Source: Micromonospora globispora
GTDB taxonomy: Bacteria; Actinomycetota; Actinomycetes; Mycobacteriales; Micromonosporaceae
NCBI RefSeq assembly: GCF_003857015.1
Contig: NZ_QGGF01000367.1
Span: 1 to 45,378, forward strand
DNA: 45,378 nucleotides
Direction of reading: 5' to 3'
The notes under the pieces are model-generated. The model did not search any database and was not told the DNA's origin. It was given only the letters and a program-made list of their open reading frames with translations. This document shows positions 17,468 to 27,325 of this stretch, piece by piece (the first letter of the stretch is position 1; the number at the start of each line of letters is the position of its first letter). Position numbers and translations under genes: made by a program.

Positions 17468-18006
17468 CAGCGGGCCCCCGTGCTCTCGAGACCGCTCAGG
17501 AACCGGTCGACGGTGCCCTTGCGACGCGCCTCGTCGGCGAGCGACTCACCGACGATCCGGCTGGCCAGGTCCACCGCGATGGTGCCGACCTCGGTGCGCA
17601 GCTCGCGCACGATGGTGGCCCGCTCGGCGGCGAGCTGGTCCTTGCCGGCCGCGATGATCCGGTCGGACTCCTCGCGCGCCTTGGCGAGGATGTCCTGCCG
17701 GATGCCCTCGGCGTCGGCCCGGGCGTCGTCGCGGATCTTGGCGGCGTCGGTACGCGCCTCGGCGAGCTGCGCCCGGTACTGCTCGAGCAGCTTGTTGGCC
17801 TCGGCCTGGGCGGCCTCGGCGCGCTTGATGCCGCCCTCGATCGCGTCGACCCGGGCCTGGAACGTCTGCTCCATGCGGGGGAAGACGAACTTCATCAGCA
17901 CGAAGCAGAGCACGATGAAGGCGATGCCACCGACCACGATCTCCTGCCAGATCGGCAGGATCGGGTTGTGGGCTACCTCACCACCCTCTGCGGCGAGCAG
18001 GTACAT
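17467..18006 (-). CDS. atpF: F1Fo ATP synthase subunit b
   Basis: The peripheral-stalk subunit, 179 residues. A single N-terminal membrane helix (about residues 22-44) precedes a long charged coiled coil with Ala-rich heptads (KRAEAAQAEANKLLEQYRAQ onward). The GGGAGG sequence 7 nt before the ATG at 18006 supports the start. It is encoded between c and delta in the standard order. Confidence 0.95.
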   Translation of the reverse strand: MYLLAAEGGEVAHNPILPIWQEIVVGGIAFIVLCFVLMKFVFPRMEQTFQARVDAIEGGIKRAEAAQAEANKLLEQYRAQLAEARTDAAKIRDDARADAEGIRQDILAKAREESDRIIAAGKDQLAAERATIVRELRTEVGTIAVDLASRIVGESLADEARRKGTVDRFLSGLESTGAR

Positions 18007-18034
18007 GGATGACCTCCCGGTCGAGGGGCGGGTT

Positions 18035-19124
<1,090 letters not shown>

Positions 19125-19135
19125 CGCGTCCCTTC

Positions 19136-19372
19136 CTAAGTAGGCGTGCCGAGCTTACGGATGACCAGGACGACGCCCCCGGCCATGCCGAGCACGATGC
19201 CGATCCCCGTGGCGACACCACCGGTGTGCAACCACCGGTCGACCAGCCAGCCGATGAAGCCCCACACGAGCATGCCCGCGATCAGGTAGCTGAGCGCGGT
19301 CCAGCCCTGGCCGGCACCGGACGGAACGTCGCCCGGGCCGCCAGTGCTGGGGGGTTTCTGGTCACCGGCCAT
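19136..19372 (-). CDS. AtpZ/AtpI-type small membrane protein
   Basis: A 78-residue protein with two membrane helices (LSYLIAGMLVWGFIGWLVD and GIGIVLGMAGGVVLVI) after a polar N-terminus. This matches the small AtpZ/AtpI family linked to F1Fo assembly or c-ring formation. The ATG at 19372 is preferred to the longer in-frame reading, whose extra 48 residues are not family-like. No Shine-Dalgarno is seen; a TATCGT at 19388-19383 could be a -10 for a nearly leaderless transcript. A 15-bp palindrome lies 52-66 nt upstream. Its short distance to atpB marks it as the first gene of the atp transcript. Confidence 0.82.
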   Translation of the reverse strand: MAGDQKPPSTGGPGDVPSGAGQGWTALSYLIAGMLVWGFIGWLVDRWLHTGGVATGIGIVLGMAGGVVLVIRKLGTPT

Positions 19373-19423
19373 GACGGGGCGAACGATATCAGTCGAGTGG
19401 ACGAGGCTGTGCCTCACCCCCCG

Positions 19424-19438
19424 CACAACCTGGTTGTG
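19424..19438. promoter_or_regulatory. 15-bp palindrome upstream of the atp operon
   Basis: CACAACC-T-GGTTGTG is a perfect 7-bp inverted repeat with a one-base centre, in the 174-nt gap between the AtpI-like gene and the AtpZ-like gene. Its length and symmetry suit a dimeric transcription factor. No regulator can be named. Confidence 0.4.
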
Positions 19439-19546
19439 TGGGACACGGGTGGGCGAAGTCGTCTGGAGGCACGCTACTCCCCTTGCGCCACTGAGAGAAT
19501 GACCGATCGCGGACACATCGGCGTGCCGCCCGAAACGTGGGACAGG

Positions 19547-19978
19547 TCAGTTGTGGACGCGGCGCGCATGCACCGTGGTCAGCCACCAGACGTGCACGCC
19601 GGTCCACACCGCGACGCCCACGGCAATGCCGAGGCAGAGCGGGATCAGACCCGCCCAGCCAGTCGACGCCACCCCGATCATCAGCGCGATCAGCAGGCTG
19701 AACTTGGCGACGTAGAGGCCGACCCCGAAGGGCAGCACGAGCTGCGGGTCGCGGGCGTCGGCCCAGGCCAGCACCACGGTGGTGAGCGTGTAGCTGACCG
19801 CGGTGACGGCCACCCCGACCGCCGCGCCAAGCGCCGCGTCGGCGCCACCGGTCACCCCGCCGACCACCGCGGCCAGCGCGCCCAGCACCGCCGTGGCGAC
19901 CAGCAGCACCGGCAGGTGGCGCAGCCGCCAGCTGCGGTCCTCGGCCGCCTCCGCCGCGCGCGTCCCGGGCTCAGCCAC
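19547..19978 (-). CDS. AtpI-like membrane protein (Rv1303-like)
   Basis: A 143-residue protein with four hydrophobic helices (about residues 22-44, 47-70, 82-104 and 108-130) after an acidic N-terminus. By position and topology it corresponds to the ATP synthase protein I relative found between wecA and atpB in mycobacteria (Rv1303). The GTG at 19978 overlaps the end of glyA by 8 nt. It is separated from the AtpZ-like gene by 174 nt carrying the palindrome, so the atp genes may have both read-through and their own transcription. A direct role in assembly is inferred from family and location. Confidence 0.8.
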   Translation of the reverse strand: MAEPGTRAAEAAEDRSWRLRHLPVLLVATAVLGALAAVVGGVTGGADAALGAAVGVAVTAVSYTLTTVVLAWADARDPQLVLPFGVGLYVAKFSLLIALMIGVASTGWAGLIPLCLGIAVGVAVWTGVHVWWLTTVHARRVHN

Positions 19979-21261
19979 GGGGGTACGCCGGGAAGGCGGT
20001 GACCAGCTCGGTCACGTCGGCGGCGATCCGGGTCAGCTCGTCGGCGCCCCCGGGGGCGGCCGGATCGGTGCGGACCGCCCGGGCGATCAGCGCCGCCACC
20101 CGCCGCATCTCCCCCTCGCGCATGCCCTGGGTGGTGACGCTCGGGGTGCCGACCCGGATACCGGAGGCGATCATCGGCTTCTCCGGGTCGTACGGGATCG
20201 CGTTCTTGTTCAGCGTGATGCCGGCCGCGTCGCAGCGGGCTTCCGCGTCGGCGCCGCTCACCCCCACCTCGCGCAGGTCGATCAGGGCCAGGTGGGTGTC
20301 GGTGCCGCCGGAGACCGGCCGCATCCCCTCGGCCTGCAGCCCGGTGGCGAGCGCCTGGGCGTTGCTGACCACCTGCGAGGCGTACGCCCGGAACTCGGGC
20401 TGGGCGGCCTCGCGCAGCGCAACGGCCTTGGCCGCGACGGCGTGCATCAGCGGGCCGCCCTGGGTGAACGGGAAGACCGCCTTGTCGATCCGGGCGGCCA
20501 GCGACTCCCGGCACAGGAGCATGCCGCCGCGCGGGCCGCGGAGCACCTTGTGGGTGGTGCAGGAGACGACGTCGGCGTACGGCACCGGGGACGGGATGCA
20601 CCTTCCCGGCGACCAGCCCGATGAAGTGCGCGGCGTCCACCATCAGGTACGCGTCGACCTCGTCGGCGATCTCCCGGAACCGGGCGAAGTCGATCAGCCG
20701 CGGGTACGCCGTAGCGCCGCAGATGATCATCTTCGGCCGGTGGGCCAGGGCCAGGTCGCGAACCTCGTCGTAGTCGATCAGCTCGGTGTCCCGCCGCACG
20801 GTGTAGCCGACCGGGTGGAACCACTTGCCGGAGAAGTTCACCCGGCTGCCGTGGGTGAGGTGCCCGCCGTGCGGCAGGTCCATCGCCAGCACGGTGTCGC
20901 CCGGCTGCACCAGGGCGGCGTACGCGGCGAGGTTGGCGCTCGCGCCGGAGTGTGGTTGCAGGTTGGCGTGGTCGGCCCCGAAGAGCTCCTTCGCCCGGGC
21001 GAGGCCGATCTCCTCGGCCCGGTCCACCTCGGCGCAGCCACCGTAGTAGCGCCGCCCGGGGTAGCCCTCGGCGTACTTGTTGGTCAGCGTCGACCCGAGC
21101 GCGGCGAGCACCGCCGGGGAGGTCAGGTTCTCGCTGGCGATCAGCTGCAGGCCGCCGCGCAGCCGCTCCAGCTCACCGAGCACCACCCCGGCGATCTCCG
21201 GGTCGGTGGCACTGAGCTGCTGGAAGTCCGGCCCCCAGAAGGTGTTGCTCGCGTTCTCCAC
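19971..21261 (-). pseudogene. glyA: Serine hydroxymethyltransferase glyA, with +1 frameshift
   Basis: The N-terminal half (start GTG at 21261) has [16 protein letters not shown] and [16 protein letters not shown]. It runs in frame to GLVAGKVHP near 20595 and then leaves the family. The rest (from [20 protein letters not shown], with the PLP-binding Lys, to the stop at 19971) continues in another frame. One extra base in the G run at 20593-20595 (minus: CATCCCG instead of CATCCG) explains it exactly. Removing it restores H-P-S-P-V-P-Y-A-D and a 429-residue protein of normal length. As written, the first product lacks the PLP lysine. A sequencing error in a homopolymer is at least as likely as a true mutation. 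The product would interconvert serine and glycine with tetrahydrofolate. The start has no Shine-Dalgarno, and a divergent gene begins 35 nt away. Confidence 0.88.
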
Positions 21262-21296
21262 AGCGAACGAGTCTACGGAGCCGCAGACTGAAAGCC

Positions 21297-22781
21297 GTGA
21301 GATGCCTCGTCACCGGAGCCACGGGTTACATCGGTGGGCGGCTCGCGCCCCGGCTGCTGGCGGAGGGGCACACCGTCCGCTGTCTGGCCCGTAAGGCCGG
21401 CCGGCTGCGTGACGTGCCGTGGGCGTCCCAGGCCGAGATCGCCGAGGGCGACCTGCGGAAGCCGGAGACGCTGCCGGCCGCCTTCGACGGCGTCGAGGTG
21501 GCGTACTACCTGGTGCACTCGCTCGGCCAGGCCGGTTTCGAGGCGGCCGACCGGGAGGCGGCCACCGCTTTCGCCCAGGCGGCCCGCGCCGCCGGCGTAC
21601 GCCGGATCGTCTACCTGGGTGGGCCGGAGCCGGCGGAGGATCGGGAGGTCCCGTCGCCGCACCTGCGGTCCCGGGCCGAGGTGGCGCGGATCCTGCTGGC
21701 CAGCGGGGTGCCCACGGCGGTGCTCCGGGCCGCGGTCATCATCGGCTCCGGATCGGCCTCGTTCGAGATGCTGCGTTACCTGACCGAGCGGCTGCCCGCG
21801 ATGGTCACCCCGCGCTGGGTGCGCAACCGGATCCAGCCGATCGCGGTCCGCGACGTGCTGCGCTACCTGGTCGGCTGCGCGAGCCTGCCACCGGAGGTGA
21901 ACCGGGCCTTCGACATCGCCGGACCGGACGTCCTCACCTTCGAGGACATGATGCAGCGGTACGCCCGGGTGGCCGGGCTGCGCCGCCGGATCGTCCTGCC
22001 GGTCCGGGCGCTCACCCCGTCGCTCTCCTCGCACTGGGTCGGCTGGGTCACCCCGGTGCCGAGCTCCATCGCCCGACCGCTGGTGGAGAGCCTGATCCAC
22101 GAGGCGGTCGCCCACGAGCACGACATCGCCCGGTACGTGCCCGACCCGCCCGAGGGGCTGACCGGCTTCGACCAGGCGGTGGCGCTGGCGCTGGCCAAGG
22201 TCCGCGACGCGCAGGTGGAGACCCGCTGGTCGACCGCGAGCGGGCCGGACGCGCCGGCCGAGCCGCTGCCCAGCGACCCGAAGTGGTCCGGCGGCACGGT
22301 CTACACCGACGTCCGCGGCCGGACGGTGGACGCGCCGACGTCGGCGCTCTGGCGGGTCATCGAGGGCGTCGGCGGCGAGCACGGCTGGTACTCGTTCCCG
22401 CTCGCCTGGTCGGTGCGGGGCTGGCTGGACCGGCTGGTCGGCGGGGTGGGGCTGCGCCGCGGCCGGCGCGACCCGCACCGCCTCCAGGTCGGCGAGGCGC
22501 TGGACTTCTGGCGGGTCGAGGAGATCGTGCCCGGTGAGCTGCTCCGGCTGCGCGCGGAGATGCGGCTGCCCGGCCGCGCCTGGCTGGAGATGCGGGCCCA
22601 GCCGACCGACGGCGGTCGCAGCCGGTACGTCCAGCGGGCCGTCTTCCTCCCCCGCGGCCTCGCCGGCCACCTCTACTGGGGCGCGGTCGCCCCGTTCCAC
22701 GCGATCGTCTTCGGCGGCATGGCGCGCAACATCGCCCGCGGCGCCGAGCAGGCCCCCGCCCGCGAGGCCTGCGCCGCCTGA
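21297..22781 (+). CDS. NAD(P)-binding SDR / DUF2867 fusion protein
   Basis: A 494-residue two-part protein. Residues 1-300 form an atypical short-chain dehydrogenase/NmrA-like Rossmann domain starting with [19 protein letters not shown] (GxxGxxG), then YYLVHSLG and a conserved VRRIVYLGG. Residues from about 335 are a DUF2867 domain ([33 protein letters not shown]). The whole layout is widespread in actinobacteria and of unknown substrate. There is no canonical Tyr-x3-Lys dyad in the usual place, so redox activity is unproven. The GTG at 21297 is 35 nt from the divergent glyA start, and both transcripts are probably leaderless. It converges on the PBP gene with a 15-nt gap. Confidence 0.85.
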   Translation: MRCLVTGATGYIGGRLAPRLLAEGHTVRCLARKAGRLRDVPWASQAEIAEGDLRKPETLPAAFDGVEVAYYLVHSLGQAGFEAADREAATAFAQAARAAGVRRIVYLGGPEPAEDREVPSPHLRSRAEVARILLASGVPTAVLRAAVIIGSGSASFEMLRYLTERLPAMVTPRWVRNRIQPIAVRDVLRYLVGCASLPPEVNRAFDIAGPDVLTFEDMMQRYARVAGLRRRIVLPVRALTPSLSSHWVGWVTPVPSSIARPLVESLIHEAVAHEHDIARYVPDPPEGLTGFDQAVALALAKVRDAQVETRWSTASGPDAPAEPLPSDPKWSGGTVYTDVRGRTVDAPTSALWRVIEGVGGEHGWYSFPLAWSVRGWLDRLVGGVGLRRGRRDPHRLQVGEALDFWRVEEIVPGELLRLRAEMRLPGRAWLEMRAQPTDGGRSRYVQRAVFLPRGLAGHLYWGAVAPFHAIVFGGMARNIARGAEQAPAREACAA

Positions 22782-22796
22782 GCCGGGCATCCCCGG

Positions 22797-24908
22797 TCAG
22801 TTGCCGCCGCGGGGACCGGTGACCTGGTAGGCGATCGAGTAGTTGGGCGGGACGAAGTCGCGCACCGGCTGGCCGCGCAGGGCGTAGGCGAGCACGTCAC
22901 CCACCGCCGCGATCTGCCGCACCTGCACGCCACCGCCGACCGCGTCCCGTGGATCGTCCGGGTTCGCCGCGATGGTGGCCACCGCCAGCTGCGGGGTGAA
23001 GGCGACCACCGTCTCCGTGGCGTTCCGCTCGGAGCTGCCGGTCTTGCCGGCCAGCGGCCGGCGCAGCCGGGGCCGGAGCTCCTCGGCGGTACCGCCGTCG
23101 CAGCGCCGGTACATCGACTGGTCGCCGACCGGGCAGCGGGACGCGTCCGCCGCCGCCCGAGCCACGTCCGTGTCGAGCGCCTGCCGGCAGTTCGGCCTGC
23201 CGGCGGCCACCTCGTGCCCGGTGCTGTCGGTGATCGAGGCGACCGGTGAGGGCGCGCACCAGACCCCCTCCGCCGCCACCGTCGCGTACGCGTTGGCCAG
23301 GTCGAGCGGGGTGGTGGCCGACACGCCCAGCGTGAACGAGCCCCACTCCCGGGCGCTGTAGCGCGCCATGTCGGCGTCGTCCTTCGCCCGCAGGCCGATG
23401 CCGAGCCGCTGGGCCATCTCCACCACCCGGTCCGCGCCGACCTTCTGGGTCAGCCAGGCGAAGTACGTGTTCACCGAGCGCCCGTAGGCGCTCCACATGG
23501 TGCGGGGGCCGTTCATCCAGGCGGGGCTCGCGTTGGCCGGGCACCAGTAGCCGCCGCAGTTGGCCTGGCCGCCGTCGACGGTGTACTTGGTGATGATCCG
23601 CGACGGCGAGTTGTAGGTGGTGTTCAGCGGCAGCCCGGACTCCAGCGCGGCCAGCAGCGTGAAGAGCTTGAACGTCGAGCCGCCCTGGTAGCCGACGATG
23701 TCCCCACCGCCGGCGATCAGCTGGTTCACCGTGTTGGGGTAGTTCTCCTGGCCCGGCGGGTTGTCCGCGGTGCTGTAGTAGCGGTTCACCGCCATCGCCA
23801 GCACCCGGCCGGTGCCCGGCTCCACCACGGCGGTCGGCGCGGCGCGCCTGTTGCCCACGTCGTAGATCCGCAGCACCTGCTCGGTGGCCCGCTGCTGGAT
23901 GTCGGGATCGAGCGACGAGACGATCGAGAAACCGCCGCGGCGCAGCAGCCGCTGCCGCTCGTCCCGCGACGCGCCGAAGGCCGACTGTTCGCCCCACCAG
24001 CGGGTGAACCAGTCGCAGAAGAAGCCCCAGTCGTTGTGCTCGTCGGGCACCGCCGTGCAGTCGTTCGGCGTCGCGCTGGGCCGCAGCTGGAGTTGTTCGG
24101 CCTTGGCCTGCGCGGCCTCCTCGGCGGACACCTGGCCGGTCTCCACCATCCGGTCCAACACGTACGCCCGGCGGGCCAGGGCCGCCTCGGCGTCGCCGTT
24201 GATCGGGTCGTCGGTGGTGGGCGAGCGGACCAGCCCGGCGAGCAGCGCCGCCTGGGCGAGCGTGAGGTTCGCCGGGCTCGTGGAGAAGTACCGCTTGCTG
24301 GCCGCCGCGATGCCGTACGCCCCGGCGCCGAAGTACGCGATGTTGAGGTAGCGGGTGAGGATCTGGTCCTTGTCCAGCTCCCGTTCCAGCTTCAGCGCGT
24401 ACCGCATCTCGCGGATCTTGCGATCCACGCTGATCTCGGTGGCCCGGGCCCGCTCCTCCTCGGTCAGCCGGGGATCGCCGGCCAGCGCGTTGCGGACGTA
24501 CTGCATGGTCAGCGTGGAGGCGCCCTGCCGGCTCCCGTCGTCCGTGATGGCCGTGAGGGCGCGGGCCACGCCGCGCACGTCCACTCCGTGGTGCTGGTAG
24601 AACCTGGCGTCCTCGGCGGCCACGATGGCCTGCCGCATCACCGGCGCCACCTCGCTCAGCGGCACGTCCACCCGGTCCTCGAGGTAGAACGAGGTGATCA
24701 GGGTGCGACCGTCGTTGGCGTAGAGGTTGGACCGCTGGGCGGGCTGCGACGTCACCAGCGCCTCCGGCAGCTTCGAGTAGGGCATCAGCCCCTTGAAGCC
24801 GAGTCCGAAGACCAGCGCGGCCGGCAGCGCGGCCGCCGCCAGGGCGAGCCCGGCGAGCGTGCCGGCGAGTAGGACGGTGAACAGCTTGTCGAGATGGGCC
24901 CGGTTCAT
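22797..24908 (-). CDS. Class A penicillin-binding protein (transglycosylase/transpeptidase)
   Basis: A 703-residue bifunctional peptidoglycan synthase. One N-terminal membrane anchor (about residues 10-40) is followed by a GT51 glycosyltransferase domain with catalytic Glu99 in VAAEDARFYQHHGVD, QGASTLTMQYVRN and the RKIREM motif. The transpeptidase domain has Ser411 and Lys414 in GSTFK, an S-x-N motif (SVN) and KTGSS. Cysteines in GGQANCGGYWC and CRQALD/RCPVGD suggest extracytoplasmic disulfides. The ATG at 24908 has GGGGAG upstream. It does not belong to the usual backbone order and lies between the phosphatase and glyA. It is likely one of several class A PBPs. Confidence 0.94.
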   Translation of the reverse strand: MNRAHLDKLFTVLLAGTLAGLALAAAALPAALVFGLGFKGLMPYSKLPEALVTSQPAQRSNLYANDGRTLITSFYLEDRVDVPLSEVAPVMRQAIVAAEDARFYQHHGVDVRGVARALTAITDDGSRQGASTLTMQYVRNALAGDPRLTEEERARATEISVDRKIREMRYALKLERELDKDQILTRYLNIAYFGAGAYGIAAASKRYFSTSPANLTLAQAALLAGLVRSPTTDDPINGDAEAALARRAYVLDRMVETGQVSAEEAAQAKAEQLQLRPSATPNDCTAVPDEHNDWGFFCDWFTRWWGEQSAFGASRDERQRLLRRGGFSIVSSLDPDIQQRATEQVLRIYDVGNRRAAPTAVVEPGTGRVLAMAVNRYYSTADNPPGQENYPNTVNQLIAGGGDIVGYQGGSTFKLFTLLAALESGLPLNTTYNSPSRIITKYTVDGGQANCGGYWCPANASPAWMNGPRTMWSAYGRSVNTYFAWLTQKVGADRVVEMAQRLGIGLRAKDDADMARYSAREWGSFTLGVSATTPLDLANAYATVAAEGVWCAPSPVASITDSTGHEVAAGRPNCRQALDTDVARAAADASRCPVGDQSMYRRCDGGTAEELRPRLRRPLAGKTGSSERNATETVVAFTPQLAVATIAANPDDPRDAVGGGVQVRQIAAVGDVLAYALRGQPVRDFVPPNYSIAYQVTGPRGGN

Positions 24909-25048
24909 CAGCTCTCCCCGCAGGAGCCGGCCGTACGGACCCGTTCAGGATGACCGGAAACGGGCGTTACCCCGTCGCCTTTGCCAAAACGCGCAGGAAT
25001 TTCGCGGGAAAGGATGAAGTCGGACAGAGAACCTGTCGACCGGCGCGG

Positions 25049-25660
25049 TCAGGACAGCAGCGCGACGGCCAGCGGGTGCACGGTCTCCTCGATCTCGTCG
25101 GCCACCCGGCTGAAGCACTGGTCCCCGCGACCCCACGGGTCGTCCAGGTCGTCGGTGGGCAGTGGCGAGGCGCCCTGCCGGGCCGCGTCGGCGGCGGCGA
25201 CCAGGGCCGTCCCGCGGGCGTACACGGCCTCCGGGGTGGCCTCCACCGCGGGCAGCGCGGCGGCGTCCACCGCGCCCAGCAGCCGGCCGAACTCGCCCAG
25301 CACGAACGTGCGCGCCGCCGCGTCCGGGCGCAGCGCCACCACGTACTCGTGCTGGTCGGCGGTGGCGGTGAGGACCAGGTCGGCCGCGTCGATGAGATCC
25401 GACCGCAGCTTCCGGGCGGCGAAGCCGTCGACGGCACCGCCGCGGGAGATCACCTGCCGGGCCGCCGGCGGGTTCATCTCCTCGCCGGCGTGCCAGCCGC
25501 CGGTACCGGCGCTGTGGCAGTGCAGCAGCTCGTCGGAGCGGGACGGGTCGACCCCCAGCCGACCGAGCCGCTCCCGCACGGCGAGCACCAGCAGCCGCTC
25601 GGCCATCGGGGACCGGCAGATGTTGCCCATGCAGACGTGCAGGACGGTGAACGGCGGCAC
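25049..25660 (-). CDS. Low-molecular-weight protein tyrosine phosphatase family protein
   Basis: A 203-residue cytoplasmic phosphatase. The active-site P-loop CMGNICRS (Cys10, Arg16; C-x5-R) lies at the N-terminus as in all LMW-PTPs. The general-acid Asp is in DDPWG near residues 172-176. It is longer than the classic 150-residue enzymes because of an Ala-rich insertion around residues 115-160. The GTG at 25660 directly follows the tsaC stop (TGAGTG), so the two are co-translated. Possible roles are dephosphorylation of a tyrosine kinase or of arginine phosphate; sequence alone does not decide. Confidence 0.9.
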   Translation of the reverse strand: MPPFTVLHVCMGNICRSPMAERLLVLAVRERLGRLGVDPSRSDELLHCHSAGTGGWHAGEEMNPPAARQVISRGGAVDGFAARKLRSDLIDAADLVLTATADQHEYVVALRPDAAARTFVLGEFGRLLGAVDAAALPAVEATPEAVYARGTALVAAADAARQGASPLPTDDLDDPWGRGDQCFSRVADEIEETVHPLAVALLS

Positions 25661-26305
25661 TCAGACCCCCTGCGCCTCGAGGATGTCCGGCACCACGTCG
25701 CGCAGCTTTTCCAACGGGACCGCACCCTGGCGCAGCACCCGGGGCACCTCGCCGGTCAGGTCCACGATCGTGCTCGGCACCGGGTCCGCCGCGGGACCCG
25801 CCTCCAGGTACGCCCGGACCGAGTAGCCGAGCTGCTCCCGCGCCTCCTCGGCGGTGACCGCGGCCGGCTGGCCGACCTTGTTCGCCGACGCCACCGCCAT
25901 CGGCCCGGTCTCCCGCAGCACCTCCAGCGCCACCGGGTGCAGCGGCATCCGCACCGCCACCGTGCCGCTGGAGTCACCGAGGTCCCACTGCAGGCTGGGC
26001 GAGTGCTCCACCACGATGGTCAACGCTCCCGGCCAGAACGCCTCGACCAGGTCGCGCGCCGCACGGGGCAGCGAGAAGACCAGGCCGTCGAGGGTGTGCC
26101 GGGAACCGATCAGCACCGGCGGCGCCTGCCGGGAACCGCCCTTGGCGTCCGCGAGCGCCTTCACCGCGTACGGGGTGAAGGCGTCCGCGCCCACCCCGTA
26201 GACCGTGTCGGTCGGCAGGACGACGAGTTCGCCGTTCTTGACCGCCTCGATGGCAGCGGCGATGCCGCGGTCCCGGTCGGCGAGCGACCGACAGTCGTAG
26301 AGCAT
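25661..26305 (-). CDS. tsaC: Threonylcarbamoyl-AMP synthase (Sua5/YrdC family)
   Basis: A 214-residue YrdC-domain enzyme making threonylcarbamoyl-AMP for tRNA t6A37. Signatures include GELVVLPTDTVYGVGADAF near the N-terminus, PVLIGSRHTLDGLV, FWPGALTIVVEH and the nucleotide-site SGTVAVRMPLHPVAL followed by GPMAVASANKVG. It lacks the long C-terminal Sua5 domain, so it is the short form. The ATG at 26305 is chosen over an upstream in-frame GTG because it forms TGATG with the prmC stop and gives MLYDCRSLADRDRG, as in the mycobacterial relative. It is co-translated with prmC and the phosphatase gene. TrmO, which methylates t6A, is encoded at 38908. Confidence 0.92.
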   Translation of the reverse strand: MLYDCRSLADRDRGIAAAIEAVKNGELVVLPTDTVYGVGADAFTPYAVKALADAKGGSRQAPPVLIGSRHTLDGLVFSLPRAARDLVEAFWPGALTIVVEHSPSLQWDLGDSSGTVAVRMPLHPVALEVLRETGPMAVASANKVGQPAAVTAEEAREQLGYSVRAYLEAGPAADPVPSTIVDLTGEVPRVLRQGAVPLEKLRDVVPDILEAQGV

Positions 26306-27282
26306 CACGAGGAGCCAGTCTGCCACGCCGGGCGCGAGGTGGGGTGGTGGCCGTCCGCCCGCCGGGACGCGGTGGCGAACCGCGGGCGGCCGACCAGGTC
26401 CCGGTGGTCCTCGATCCGCTCGAACCGGCCGTCGGCGGCGAGCAGCGCCGGCACCGCCTCGCCCTGCGTGTCGTCGTGCTCGATGCCGAGCACCCCGCCG
26501 GGGCGCAGCAGCTCGGCCGCCCGGGCGACCACCGGCCGGATCACGTCCAGCCCGTCCGCGCCGCCGAAGACCGCCTCGTCCGGGTCGTGCCCCGCCACCT
26601 CAGGCGGTACGACCACCGACCGCGGCACGTACGGCGGGTTGCAGAGCAGCACGTCCACCCGGCCGACCAGCTCGGCCAGCAGCTGCGGGTCGGTGACGTC
26701 GGCGACCACCACCTCGATCGGGGTGTCCCCCGCGGCGGCCCGGTCGGCGGCGTTGCGCCGCAGCCACTTCAGGGCGGCCGGGGATCGTTCCACCGCCATC
26801 ACCCGGGCGTCCGGCAGCTCCTGAGCCACCGAGAGGGCGATCGCGCCGGAGCCGCTGCACAGGTCAACGACCTGCGGGGCGCTCCGCCGCCGTCCCTGCG
26901 CCACGCCCCAGCCGGCGAGCAGCTCGGTCTCCGGCCGGGGCACGAAGACGCCCGGGCCGACCGCCAGTTCCAGGTGCCGGAAGCCGGCGGAACCGGTCAG
27001 GTGCTGCAACGGCTCCCGGGCGAGCCGCCGGTCGACCAGCGCCTCGAAGCGGCCGAGCTGCGCCGGCGTGAATCCATCCGCCAGGGCCAGCCGGCCACGC
27101 GGCACATCCAGCACGTACGCGGCGAGCTGCTCCGCCTCCGCCCGGGGCGCCTCGATCCCCGCCTCGGTCAACGCCCGGGCCGCCCGCGCGATCGCACGGG
27201 AGGGCCGCTCACGTTCTGTCCCTTCGGACGGCTGTTGCGGCAGGGTGGTCACGAGATAATCATGAAGCGTCGCGGGCGACAT
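26305..27282 (-). CDS. prmC: Peptide chain release factor N5-glutamine methyltransferase PrmC
   Basis: A 325-residue SAM-dependent enzyme that methylates the Gln of the GGQ motif in release factors. The N-terminal helical domain (about residues 20-95) is followed by a Rossmann-type methyltransferase domain with VDLCSGSGAIALSVAQ, the acidic end MAVERS and the catalytic NPPYVP. The ATG at 27282 (MSPATLHDYL) is preferred; a longer in-frame reading to 27534 adds residues unlike PrmC and would overlap the divergent GGDEF gene. Its substrate gene prfA lies just beyond the GGDEF gene, so the usual prfA-prmC adjacency has been interrupted. The stop overlaps tsaC as TGATG. Confidence 0.93.
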   Translation of the reverse strand: MSPATLHDYLVTTLPQQPSEGTERERPSRAIARAARALTEAGIEAPRAEAEQLAAYVLDVPRGRLALADGFTPAQLGRFEALVDRRLAREPLQHLTGSAGFRHLELAVGPGVFVPRPETELLAGWGVAQGRRRSAPQVVDLCSGSGAIALSVAQELPDARVMAVERSPAALKWLRRNAADRAAAGDTPIEVVVADVTDPQLLAELVGRVDVLLCNPPYVPRSVVVPPEVAGHDPDEAVFGGADGLDVIRPVVARAAELLRPGGVLGIEHDDTQGEAVPALLAADGRFERIEDHRDLVGRPRFATASRRADGHHPTSRPAWQTGSS

Positions 27283-27325
27283 CACGAGCGGGTGCGTCCG
27301 GATGCACACCGACAGGGAGGTCCGA

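Noticed and set aside
19373-19516. Longer AtpZ-like protein starting at 19516
   Set aside because: The extra residues are polar and unlike the family, and they cover the palindrome and probable promoter.
21262-21296. Glycine riboswitch upstream of glyA
   Set aside because: There are only 35 nt between divergent starts, far too short for a glycine aptamer.
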